16,657 bases of DNA from an uncultured archaeon (GTDB lineage: Archaea > Thermoproteota > Nitrososphaeria > Nitrososphaerales > Nitrosopumilaceae): assembly GCA_950073955.1 (NCBI GenBank), contig CATMRH010000020.1:1-16657 (forward strand), written 5' to 3'. Below, piece by piece: positions 7,481-14,142 of the stretch (positions within the stretch are counted from its first letter, which is position 1; every line of letters begins with the position of its first letter). The notes below the pieces were generated by a model. That model did not search any database. It was given only the letters and a program-made list of their open reading frames with translations, and was not told the origin of the DNA. The position numbers and the translations under genes were made by a program.

Positions 7481-7592
7481 AACCATAAAAAATACTTAAA
7501 AATGTTTAATTATACGCTATATTTCTATAAATATTTTTGATTTCTCAGTGATGATCTTTTTCTTTCACAAGGATATGATCCGATTATGAGTC

Positions 7593-7601
7593 TTCATAAA
7601 G
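7593..7601 (+). promoter_or_regulatory. TATA-like box for the EF-Tu-like gene
   Basis: TTCATAAAG centred 27 bp upstream of the ATG at 7624. The position implies a leaderless or nearly leaderless transcript. Confidence 0.4.
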
Positions 7602-7623
7602 CCCAATTTTTCTCTCAAACCAT

Positions 7624-8544
7624 ATGGTATCGTCGATAAACTTTGTAGTTTTAGGCAAACAAGACATTGCATCGGACTTTGGAAAAAAGGGAACAGCGAC
7701 TGATCTTACTCTTTATGATAGAAAAGAATCTGATGTAATCAAAACTTGGGTGACTCCAAGCGGGTTTCCTGATAAAATACAACCATTGTTTCAGGCAATC
7801 AATTTAGCAGAATATGTGATATTTCATGTAGATAAATTAGACAAATTTACTGGAGAACAAATTATTGCACTTGATTCATTAAAAAAAGAAAAAGGAATCT
7901 TGTCTCATACTTTTGATGTTGATGAATCCAAATTAGATGCAATGATCAAAGGAACTGTAGTTGAAAAATATATCAAAGTTGATCAAGACAAAATTAAAGA
8001 AGAGATGGATAAACTTGAACCAATCTCAAATGATGGTCCATCTGAGATGGTAATTGATCATTGCTTTGATGTTAAAGGTGTTGGTACTGTAATTTTGGGT
8101 AAAGTAACTAATGGAAAAGTAAAGCAATATGATAATCTTAAACTGTATCCTGCAGGAATTGATGTTCTGATAAAGTCAATCCAAATGCATGATGATCCTG
8201 TGGAAGAATCTATCTGTCCCGCAAGAGTGGGACTTGCAGTTAAAGGTGCAAAACCTGACGAAGTTGGGCGTGGTGATGTGATTTCTGAAGAGGGAGTTGT
8301 GGATGTAAAATCTGAAATTGAACTTGATTTTCAAAAGAATCCGTTTTACAAGAGTGAGATTGCAGAAAATCAGGGCTGTTTAGTCAATATTGGATTACAA
8401 ATTAAAGCTGCAAAATTCTTATCAATCTCTCCTCTAAAACTTACATTTGAAAAACCAATTGTATGCAAAAAAGATCAAATTGTTGTGATTTTAAAACCTG
8501 AATCTGCAACTATCCGAATTTTAGGCAGTGGCAAAATCAAATAA
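7624..8544 (+). CDS. EF-Tu/SelB-like protein with degenerate GTPase domain
   Basis: The 306-residue protein is related to the EF-Tu/aEF1A/SelB family, but its N-terminal domain cannot be a working GTPase. Where the P-loop GHxDHGKT should be, residues 11-24 read GKQDIASDFGKKGT. The DxPGH switch-II motif is replaced around WVTPSGFPDK, and no NKxD specificity motif is present. The domain is also shortened to about 120 residues. The stretch LAEYVIFHVD ... FTGEQIIALDSL still resembles the SelB/EF1A segment (AADxxIxVVD ... TGEHxxALDxL). Domain 2 (about 140-225) is well kept: VIDHCFDVKGVGTVILGKV ... KLYP ... SIQMHDDPVEESICPARVGLAVKG. Domain 3 (about 230-306) follows and ends in a beta-barrel. I recall similar pseudo-SelB proteins in methanogens. 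Role unknown: perhaps binding tRNA, ribosome or another translation factor (inference). A 39-codon zinc-ribbon gene follows 23 bases downstream. Confidence 0.85.
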   Translation: MVSSINFVVLGKQDIASDFGKKGTATDLTLYDRKESDVIKTWVTPSGFPDKIQPLFQAINLAEYVIFHVDKLDKFTGEQIIALDSLKKEKGILSHTFDVDESKLDAMIKGTVVEKYIKVDQDKIKEEMDKLEPISNDGPSEMVIDHCFDVKGVGTVILGKVTNGKVKQYDNLKLYPAGIDVLIKSIQMHDDPVEESICPARVGLAVKGAKPDEVGRGDVISEEGVVDVKSEIELDFQKNPFYKSEIAENQGCLVNIGLQIKAAKFLSISPLKLTFEKPIVCKKDQIVVILKPESATIRILGSGKIK

Positions 8545-8567
8545 CAAGCAAATCCTACCAAGTGCTG

Positions 8568-8687
8568 ATGGAACCAGTACGTTCTTGCCCTATTTGTCCT
8601 AAATGTGGTTCAAAGAGATTTGTTAAACTACCTGGAAAAAAGGTCACTGTAAAATGTCGTTCTTGTAATAAAATAATTGAAATCTAA
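8568..8687 (+). CDS. 39-residue zinc-ribbon protein
   Basis: A tiny protein with two knuckles: CPKC preceded by an extra CP-I pair (cysteines at 7, 10 and 13) and CRSC (cysteines 30 and 33), forming one zinc ribbon of the type CPKCGSKRF ... VKCRSCNKI. Basic residues dominate between the knuckles (KLPGKKVTVK), which suggests RNA, DNA or ribosome contact (inference). The ATG at 8568 is preferred. In-frame GTG (8562) and CTG (8565) codons lie immediately upstream, so the start may be six bases earlier. It begins 23 bases after the EF-Tu-like gene on the same strand, so the two are probably cotranscribed. The gene is short enough to be missed by standard annotation. The coding case rests on the ordered cysteine pattern. 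Confidence 0.7.
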   Translation: MEPVRSCPICPKCGSKRFVKLPGKKVTVKCRSCNKIIEI

Positions 8688-8696
8688 ATTTCATAG

Positions 8697-8704
8697 TTAA
8701 TATT
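8697..8704 (+). promoter_or_regulatory. TATA-like box for ilvC
   Basis: TTAATATT centred about 25 bp upstream of the ilvC ATG at 8726. It suggests that ilvC has its own promoter instead of relying on read-through from the zinc-ribbon gene. Confidence 0.35.
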
Positions 8705-8725
8705 TGCAGTATTCTTGCCAAAGTT

Positions 8726-9724
8726 ATGGTAAAAATATGGAAAGATACTGATATCAGTCTTGATCCACTAAAGAATCAAACAATAGCAGTACTTGGCTAT
8801 GGAATTCAAGGTAATGCCCAATCTAACAACATGAAAGACTCTGGTCTAAATGTAATAATCGGTCTTAAGGAAAGTGGGAACAGCTGGAAAAAAGCCGAAG
8901 CTGATGGTCACAAAGTAATGTCTATTGCAGAAGCAACAAAGCAAGGAGACATTATTCACGTGTTGATTCCAGATATGATTCAAGCTCAAGTGTACAAAGA
9001 TGAAATCGAACCTAATCTTTCTGAAGGAAAAGCATTGTCATTTTCTCATGCAGCTGCAATCTATTGGAAATGGATTGAAGCCCCAAAGAACGTTGATCTA
9101 ATCATGATTGCACCAAAAGGACCTGGCTCCAAAGTTCGAGAAACATATCTTGATAATTTTGGAACCCCCTCAATTGTTGCAGTTGAACAAGATTTTACAG
9201 GAAAAGCCTGGGATAGAACATTAGGAATTGCAAAAGCAATAGGTAGCGCAAAAGCTGGATTAATTAAAACTACTTTCAAAGAAGAAGTAGAAACTGATTG
9301 GTTTGGTGAACAAGCTGATCTTTGCGGCGGTGCAGCTTCTATGGTGACAAATGCATTTGAAACTCTAGTTGAAGCAGGATATCAACCAGAAATTGCATAC
9401 TTTGAAGTCTTACATGAACTCAAACTCATTGTGGATATGATTCAGAGGTATGGAATAAACGGAATGTGGAGACGCGTCAGCGAAACTGCCAGATATGGTG
9501 GGCTAACTCGTGGACCAATGGTTATGGATTCTACAAACAAAGACAAGATGAAAAAAATTCTTACCATGATTCAAGATGGCACATTCAACAAGGAATGGAT
9601 CTCTGAATATCAGAAAAGTGGTAAAGATGCATTTGAAAAATACATGAAACAATATGACGAACACCAAATTGAAAAAGTTGGTAAACAAATGCGTAAAATG
9701 ATGTGGCCTGATTCCACAGAATAA
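8726..9724 (+). CDS. ilvC: Ketol-acid reductoisomerase (class I)
   Basis: Second enzyme of valine, leucine and isoleucine synthesis. It isomerises and reduces acetolactate or acetohydroxybutyrate using Mg2+ and NAD(P)H. The 332-residue length is that of the short class I form. The nucleotide-binding motif GYGIQG is at 24-29. The cofactor-discriminating loop reads GLKESGNSW (46-54), of the usual length; its serine before the Trp favours NADPH, though the glutamate makes this uncertain. Magnesium ligands are Asp191 and Glu195 (ETDWFGEQ), with Glu227 and Glu231 in FEVLHELKL, and Ser252 lies in VSETARYGG. The catalytic His108 is kept, but the block after it is SHAAAIYWKW where most enzymes have SHGFNIHFG. 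ilvC converges on mcmA2 with only 10 bases between the stops. Confidence 0.96.
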   Translation: MVKIWKDTDISLDPLKNQTIAVLGYGIQGNAQSNNMKDSGLNVIIGLKESGNSWKKAEADGHKVMSIAEATKQGDIIHVLIPDMIQAQVYKDEIEPNLSEGKALSFSHAAAIYWKWIEAPKNVDLIMIAPKGPGSKVRETYLDNFGTPSIVAVEQDFTGKAWDRTLGIAKAIGSAKAGLIKTTFKEEVETDWFGEQADLCGGAASMVTNAFETLVEAGYQPEIAYFEVLHELKLIVDMIQRYGINGMWRRVSETARYGGLTRGPMVMDSTNKDKMKKILTMIQDGTFNKEWISEYQKSGKDAFEKYMKQYDEHQIEKVGKQMRKMMWPDSTE

Positions 9725-9733
9725 TCTTTTTTT
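9702..9733 (+). terminator. Hairpin plus T-tract at the end of ilvC
   Basis: TGTGG (9702-9706) pairs perfectly with CCACA (9714-9718) around a 7-base loop, overlapping the last ilvC codons. Seven T residues follow at 9727-9733, then more T-rich sequence to 9748. Archaeal termination depends mainly on the T-tract, so the stem may be incidental. Confidence 0.4.
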
Positions 9734-9734
9734 C

Positions 9735-10157
9735 TTATATTTTTCTTAACTTAGAAACGCCAGTGGTAATATGATCAATGATTGTTGGCAGTGATGTACC
9801 TGGACCAAACACATGATTCACTCCTGACTTTATCAAAGCTTTATGGTCTATATCTGGAATTACTCCTCCACCAACAACAAGGACGTCGTTGATTCCTTTC
9901 TTTTTTATTGCTTTTACCACTCTGGGAAAAAGTGTTCCATGTGCACCATTTAGCAAACTCATTGCAACTGCATCCACATCTTCATCCTCTGCAATCTGTG
10001 CCACTCTTTCTGGAGTTGCAAAAAGTCCAGAATAGATTACTTCCATTCCTGCATCTCTAAATGCTCTACAAAGTATTAGAGCACCTCTATCGTGGCCGTC
10101 AAGACCTAATTTGGCAACCAAGATTTTGATACTTCGTGATGCAGTCTTTTGTTTCAT
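9735..10157 (-). CDS. mcmA2: Methylmalonyl-CoA mutase, small (B12-binding) subunit
   Basis: A 140-residue stand-alone cobalamin-binding domain. With the large subunit (mcmA1) it forms the adenosylcobalamin-dependent mutase that turns (R)-methylmalonyl-CoA into succinyl-CoA. It carries the base-off/His-on motif D-x-H-x2-G as Asp20-Gly-His22-Asp-Arg-Gly25. Lys16 is spaced exactly like Lys604 relative to Asp608/His610 of the Propionibacterium enzyme, so the lower-ligand relay is complete. S-x-L (67-69) and the glycine cluster VVGGG (94-98) complete the fold that holds the nucleotide tail. It is transcribed away from the rest of the mutase cluster and separated from mcmA1 by about 4 kb. A TATA-like box sits 25 bp before the ATG. 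Confidence 0.95.
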   Translation of the reverse strand: MKQKTASRSIKILVAKLGLDGHDRGALILCRAFRDAGMEVIYSGLFATPERVAQIAEDEDVDAVAMSLLNGAHGTLFPRVVKAIKKKGINDVLVVGGGVIPDIDHKALIKSGVNHVFGPGTSLPTIIDHITTGVSKLRKI

Positions 10158-10175
10158 AATTATATTCTTTTTCTG

Positions 10176-10187
10176 TATATTTTAAAA
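10176..10187 (-). promoter_or_regulatory. TATA-like box for mcmA2
   Basis: Minus-strand TTTTAAAATATA, centred about 25 bp upstream of the ATG at 10157. It is in the 117-bp divergent region shared with the M1 aminopeptidase gene. Confidence 0.5.
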
Positions 10188-10244
10188 CTTTATTTGATTT
10201 TCTAATCTGTGAAAATAATCTCTAGTTTACAAGAATAGAAAATC

Positions 10245-10253
10245 TACTTAAAG
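10245..10253 (+). promoter_or_regulatory. TATA-like box for the M1 aminopeptidase gene
   Basis: TACTTAAAG centred 26 bp upstream of the GTG at 10275. This supports that GTG as the true, leaderless start. Confidence 0.45.
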
Positions 10254-10274
10254 CGTAACAAAAGTATCTCAGAC

Positions 10275-12776
10275 GTGGACACTACTCCAATTAATTATGA
10301 ATTAACTTTTGAGCCTGATCTCAAAAAATTTACCTTTAATGGAACTGAATCAATTTCAGTAGATTGCAAAAAACCTACAAACACAATAACAATGAATTGT
10401 GCCGAACTAAAGATAAAATCATGTCAAGTTAAATCTGCAGGAAAAATCATCAAATCTACTCCAAAAACAAATGAGAAAAACGAAGAATTACAAATCAGAT
10501 TAAGGGAAAAAATCAAAGGCAAAGTAACAATCAACTTGGAATTTCAAGGAATTTTAAATGATAGGCTTCTTGGATTTTATCGCAGTCAGTACAAACAAGG
10601 TGGCAAGACAAAGTATCTTGCCACAACACAGTTTGAGGCAGCAGATGCTAGACGTGCATTTCCTTGTTGGGACAAACCTGAGGCAAAGGCATCATTTGAA
10701 ATTTCAATTATTGCAGATAACAAATTCACTGCAATCTCAAATATGCCCATCAAATCAAAGAAAAAAGTTGGGAGTAAAACCATTTACAAATTTGGAAAGA
10801 CTCCAGTTGTCTCAACATATTTGATCTATCTTGGTGTTGGAGACTTTGAATATCTAACAGGAAAGATTGGCAAAACACAGATTAGAGTTGTAACAACTAA
10901 GGGAAACAAATCAAAAGGAAAATTCTCACTAGAATTAGGAAAAAAGCTTCTTGCATCTTATGAAAAATATTTTGGAATAAAATTCCCATTACCAAAACTT
11001 GACTTGATTGCAATTCCAGACTTTGCAGCTGGTGCCATGGAAAATTGGGGCGCAATTACTTTCAGAGAGACAATCTTACTTTATGATCCTAAAACATCTT
11101 CTACTAGAACTAAACAATACATTGCTGAAGTAATTTCTCATGAGATTGCACATATGTGGTTTGGAAATCTGGTTACAATGAAGTGGTGGAATGATTTGTG
11201 GCTAAATGAAAGCTTTGCAACCTTTATGGCAACAAAATTTGTTGATAAATTCTATCCTGAATGGGATTTGTGGAATCAGTTTGTAGAGGATGCAATGAAT
11301 AATGCAATGGGCCTTGATTCTCTAAAAACAACACACCCAATAGATGTTAAAGTAAATTCTCCAGCAGAAATTAGAGAAATCTTTGATGCAATTTCTTATG
11401 ACAAAGGTGGGTGTGTATTGAGAATGCTTGAGCATTATGTGGGAGAACCAAACTTCAGGAAAGGCCTCAAAAGATACCTTTCTGATTTTAAATACAAAAA
11501 TGCTGAAGGACAGGACTTGTGGAATGCAATTGGCAAAGCATCAAAAATGCCTGTCACTTCTATGATAAATACATGGTTAAAACAACCTGGATTTCCACTG
11601 GTTGAGATTAACCAAGATGGCAATATTCTAAAACTCAAACAAAAGAGATACTTACTTGAACCTGATAAAAAATTCAGTAAAGGCCTTTGGTCCATTCCAT
11701 TATCTCTTGGACTAGAAAACGAAATTTCTAAAAAATTATTTTCTAAAAAATCTATGTCAGTAAAACTACCCAAGAATACAATTGGCTTTGTTGCAAACTA
11801 TGGAAGAAAAGGATTCTATCGTGTAAAGTATGATGAAGGAATTTTACTTGATTTAAAGATGTTAGTAGATGAAAAACGTATTCCTGCAATTGATAGATGG
11901 GCAATTCAAAATGACTTGTTTTCTCTTTGTGTTTTAGGTGATGAACAAGTAAGAAATTATCTTGACTTTTCTGACGCATACTTTGATGAAGATAGCTACC
12001 TTGTGTCAGTTAATGTTGCACATAATTTAGCTTCGTTGTACTTTCGTACATTTAATGAAAAATTTACAGAAGAAATTCGTGATTATGCAATAAATTATTT
12101 TAGAAAAATTTTATTTAATATAGGCTGGGATCCAAGAAAATCAGATAAACATACTGATGCCTTGCTACGCGTATTTGTAATTTCTACCTTGGGAAAAATG
12201 AATGATGAAGAAGTTACAGAAGAAGCTTTAAGACGATATAAAAAATTCCTAAAATCTCCTAACTTACTATCCCCAGATTTAGTAGAACCAATATGTTCAA
12301 TCGCAGCATGGAATGGAAATGCAAAAACCTATGCTGAACTAAAAAAATTATACATGAATGCAAAAACTATGGAGGAAAAACTTCGTTTCTTAGGTGCTAT
12401 GAGTGGATTCCAAGACAAAAAACTTCTCCTTAAATCACTTGACTTTTCTCAAACCTCTGAAGTACGTTCTCAAAATATGCGGGTACCAATCATGAAAGTT
12501 GCCGCAAATCCATATGGGGATAAAGTATTATGGCCATGGTTAAAGAAAAACTGGAAAAAACTGAACAAAAAAGTAGGACATGGAAATCCATTATTTAACA
12601 GAATTGTAGCTAGCATCTCTTCTGTAGCTGATGATTCAATGGAAAAAGAAATTAAACAATTCTTCAAAAAGAATCCCACTCCGGGTACAGAACGTACTCA
12701 AACTCAAACTCTTGAAAGAATACGAATAAACTCAAAATTTCTTAGAAATATGAGAAAAGAGTTCAAAGATGGCTAG
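10275..12776 (+). CDS. M1-family zinc aminopeptidase
   Basis: Cytosolic metallo-aminopeptidase that removes N-terminal residues from peptides, probably finishing proteasome products as the tricorn-interacting factors F2/F3 do in other archaea (family knowledge). The 833-residue protein has the full four-domain layout: N-terminal beta domain to about 185, catalytic domain to about 430, a small beta domain, and the C-terminal helical (ERAP1-type) domain. The exopeptidase motif GAMEN is at 253-257, zinc ligands HEIAH at 289-293 with Glu312 (NESFA), and catalytic Tyr375 in ISYDKGG. No signal peptide is seen. GTG is used as start; there is no upstream alternative and a TATA-like box precedes it by 26 bp. 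The final 8 bases overlap the next gene. It splits the two mutase subunit genes without an evident metabolic link. Confidence 0.94.
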   Translation: MDTTPINYELTFEPDLKKFTFNGTESISVDCKKPTNTITMNCAELKIKSCQVKSAGKIIKSTPKTNEKNEELQIRLREKIKGKVTINLEFQGILNDRLLGFYRSQYKQGGKTKYLATTQFEAADARRAFPCWDKPEAKASFEISIIADNKFTAISNMPIKSKKKVGSKTIYKFGKTPVVSTYLIYLGVGDFEYLTGKIGKTQIRVVTTKGNKSKGKFSLELGKKLLASYEKYFGIKFPLPKLDLIAIPDFAAGAMENWGAITFRETILLYDPKTSSTRTKQYIAEVISHEIAHMWFGNLVTMKWWNDLWLNESFATFMATKFVDKFYPEWDLWNQFVEDAMNNAMGLDSLKTTHPIDVKVNSPAEIREIFDAISYDKGGCVLRMLEHYVGEPNFRKGLKRYLSDFKYKNAEGQDLWNAIGKASKMPVTSMINTWLKQPGFPLVEINQDGNILKLKQKRYLLEPDKKFSKGLWSIPLSLGLENEISKKLFSKKSMSVKLPKNTIGFVANYGRKGFYRVKYDEGILLDLKMLVDEKRIPAIDRWAIQNDLFSLCVLGDEQVRNYLDFSDAYFDEDSYLVSVNVAHNLASLYFRTFNEKFTEEIRDYAINYFRKILFNIGWDPRKSDKHTDALLRVFVISTLGKMNDEEVTEEALRRYKKFLKSPNLLSPDLVEPICSIAAWNGNAKTYAELKKLYMNAKTMEEKLRFLGAMSGFQDKKLLLKSLDFSQTSEVRSQNMRVPIMKVAANPYGDKVLWPWLKKNWKKLNKKVGHGNPLFNRIVASISSVADDSMEKEIKQFFKKNPTPGTERTQTQTLERIRINSKFLRNMRKEFKDG

Positions 12777-13176
12777 AAAACTTGGAGTTCCTATCTCCCT
12801 TGGGATAATTACTGTTTTAGCAATAGTCTTTCTAATGGGCGGTGGAACAGACGATAAAGATGTTCTTCGTCAAACATTTCACATAGATGCCGTATACTAT
12901 GATTCTGGTCATGTTGAAATTTCTTATTTTGACAAATCTGATAAAACAAATTCTGTTGTCATGGAAATTCTTGGAATGGAGGAATCTTTTCAAAAAACAT
13001 TTTCTGATTCAAAATTTATTGAAATTGTCCCATTTCCAAATCTCCCAAAATATGGTTGGGCAATTCATCCAGTAGTATTGGAGATTTATCACGAAGAATT
13101 AGGTCACATCCAACTGAAAACTGAGATTCATGCACTTGATGAACCTATTCCTCCTGTAATCTACTCTAGACCTTAG
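12769..13176 (+). CDS. Membrane-anchored hypothetical protein
   Basis: A 135-residue protein I do not recognise. It starts MARKLG, followed by a hydrophobic segment at about 8-25 (VPISLGIITVLAIVFLM), which should act as an N-terminal membrane anchor. The remaining 110 residues are mostly beta-like and acidic (HIDAVYYDSGHVEISYFD; later PKYGWAIHPVVLEIYHEELGHIQLKTEI) and probably lie outside the membrane. No cysteines or catalytic motif are evident, and the chain ends in a proline-rich tail (PIPPVIYSRP). Its ATG overlaps the M1 aminopeptidase stop by 8 bases, so the two are likely translated in a coupled way, which hints at a related job at the membrane (inference). It looks like a lineage-specific protein. 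Confidence 0.75.
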   Translation: MARKLGVPISLGIITVLAIVFLMGGGTDDKDVLRQTFHIDAVYYDSGHVEISYFDKSDKTNSVVMEILGMEESFQKTFSDSKFIEIVPFPNLPKYGWAIHPVVLEIYHEELGHIQLKTEIHALDEPIPPVIYSRP

Positions 13177-13188
13177 ATCGGACACAAG

Positions 13189-13196
13189 ATTTTATT
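13189..13196 (+). promoter_or_regulatory. TATA-like box before meaB
   Basis: ATTTTATT is only 10 bp before the GTG at 13203 but 28 bp before an in-frame TTG at 13221. If it is the promoter, it argues for a leaderless start at the TTG. Confidence 0.35.
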
Positions 13197-13202
13197 GCAC
13201 CT

Positions 13203-14138
13203 GTGAAATCTTACTGTATATTGAGTTTGCTTGATGACATAAAGAAAGGAAAACGTGGCGCAATTGCAAAAGCAATCAGTGTCGTCGAAAATGACCCAAA
13301 GAATGCAAAGAAACTCTTGAAGCAAATTTTTAAAAATTCTGGTAACTCTATTGTTATAGGCATCACCGGACCTGCTGGTTCTGGAAAAAGTTCTTTGATT
13401 AACAAAACTGTTATTGCATTGAAAAAATTAGGCACAAAACCTGCTGTATTGGCAATTGATCCAACTAGTCATATTACTGGTGGAGCCATATTGGGTGATA
13501 GAGTTAGAATGACTGAATCTACTGATTCAGGAACATACATTCGAAGTATTGCATCAAGAGGTGCAACTGGTGCAGTATCTAATTCACTACGAAATATTAT
13601 TCGCGTTTTAGAATATTCTGGATTTAACCCAATAATTATTGAAAGCGTTGGAGCTGGACAAACTGACGTAGAAATTTCAAACATTGCAGACATCACTGTT
13701 GTTGTCTTTAATCCTAATACTGGTGATAGTATTCAAACTATCAAAGCTGGTTTGACTGAAATTGGAGATATCTATCTTGTAAACAAAAGTGACCTTAGTG
13801 GAACAAACCAACTATTCGATGCAGTATTAGACTATATTGGAGATACAGAACGAAATCCAATAATTCTAAAAACATCTGTAAAAAAGAATACTGGAATTAC
13901 TAAATTTGCACAAACCCTTAAAGATTTGATGGTGTCCAAAAAGAAATCAAAGAAAGATAAAAATCAAGAACGACTTGAAGCAGAATTAAAAGATATTGTT
14001 TTAAACAACTTCAAAGAAAAGATTGGTGGCATGTTAGATTCTGACAAAACATTTTCAAAATATCTTAAAAAATTACAATCAAAAAGTATTGATCCTTTTG
14101 AAGCTGGAGATAAAATCACAAAATCTTTGTTAAAGTGA
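13203..14138 (+). CDS. meaB: MeaB/ArgK-type GTPase, methylmalonyl-CoA mutase chaperone
   Basis: G3E-family GTPase that gates adenosylcobalamin delivery to methylmalonyl-CoA mutase and protects it from inactivation (known for MeaB/MMAA). The 311-residue protein has Walker A GPAGSGKSS at 56-64 and the MeaB-specific segment DPTSHITGGAILGDRVRM at 86-103. It also has ESVGAGQ at 147-153 (switch II region) and the base-specificity motif NKSD at 194-197. The C-terminal helical arm (about 240-311) is the dimerisation part. The start is uncertain. The longest reading uses GTG at 13203, but an in-frame TTG at 13221 gives a typical N-terminus (SLLDDIKKGKRGA) and sits 28 bp from a TATA-like box. The gene ends 4 bases before mcmA1, so it is cotranscribed with its client. 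The old name ArgK (arginine/ornithine transport kinase) should not be used. Confidence 0.93.
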   Translation: MKSYCILSLLDDIKKGKRGAIAKAISVVENDPKNAKKLLKQIFKNSGNSIVIGITGPAGSGKSSLINKTVIALKKLGTKPAVLAIDPTSHITGGAILGDRVRMTESTDSGTYIRSIASRGATGAVSNSLRNIIRVLEYSGFNPIIIESVGAGQTDVEISNIADITVVVFNPNTGDSIQTIKAGLTEIGDIYLVNKSDLSGTNQLFDAVLDYIGDTERNPIILKTSVKKNTGITKFAQTLKDLMVSKKKSKKDKNQERLEAELKDIVLNNFKEKIGGMLDSDKTFSKYLKKLQSKSIDPFEAGDKITKSLLK

Positions 14139-14142
14139 TATT

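Noticed and set aside
7496..7509. TTAAA-AATG-TTTAA inverted repeat in the RAM/EF-Tu-like intergenic region, considered as an operator
   Set aside because: Made only of A and T in a very AT-rich stretch where such palindromes are expected by chance.
11435..11773. Minus-strand ORF of 112 codons opposite the M1 aminopeptidase
   Set aside because: Antisense of a well-conserved coding region with no recognisable motif.
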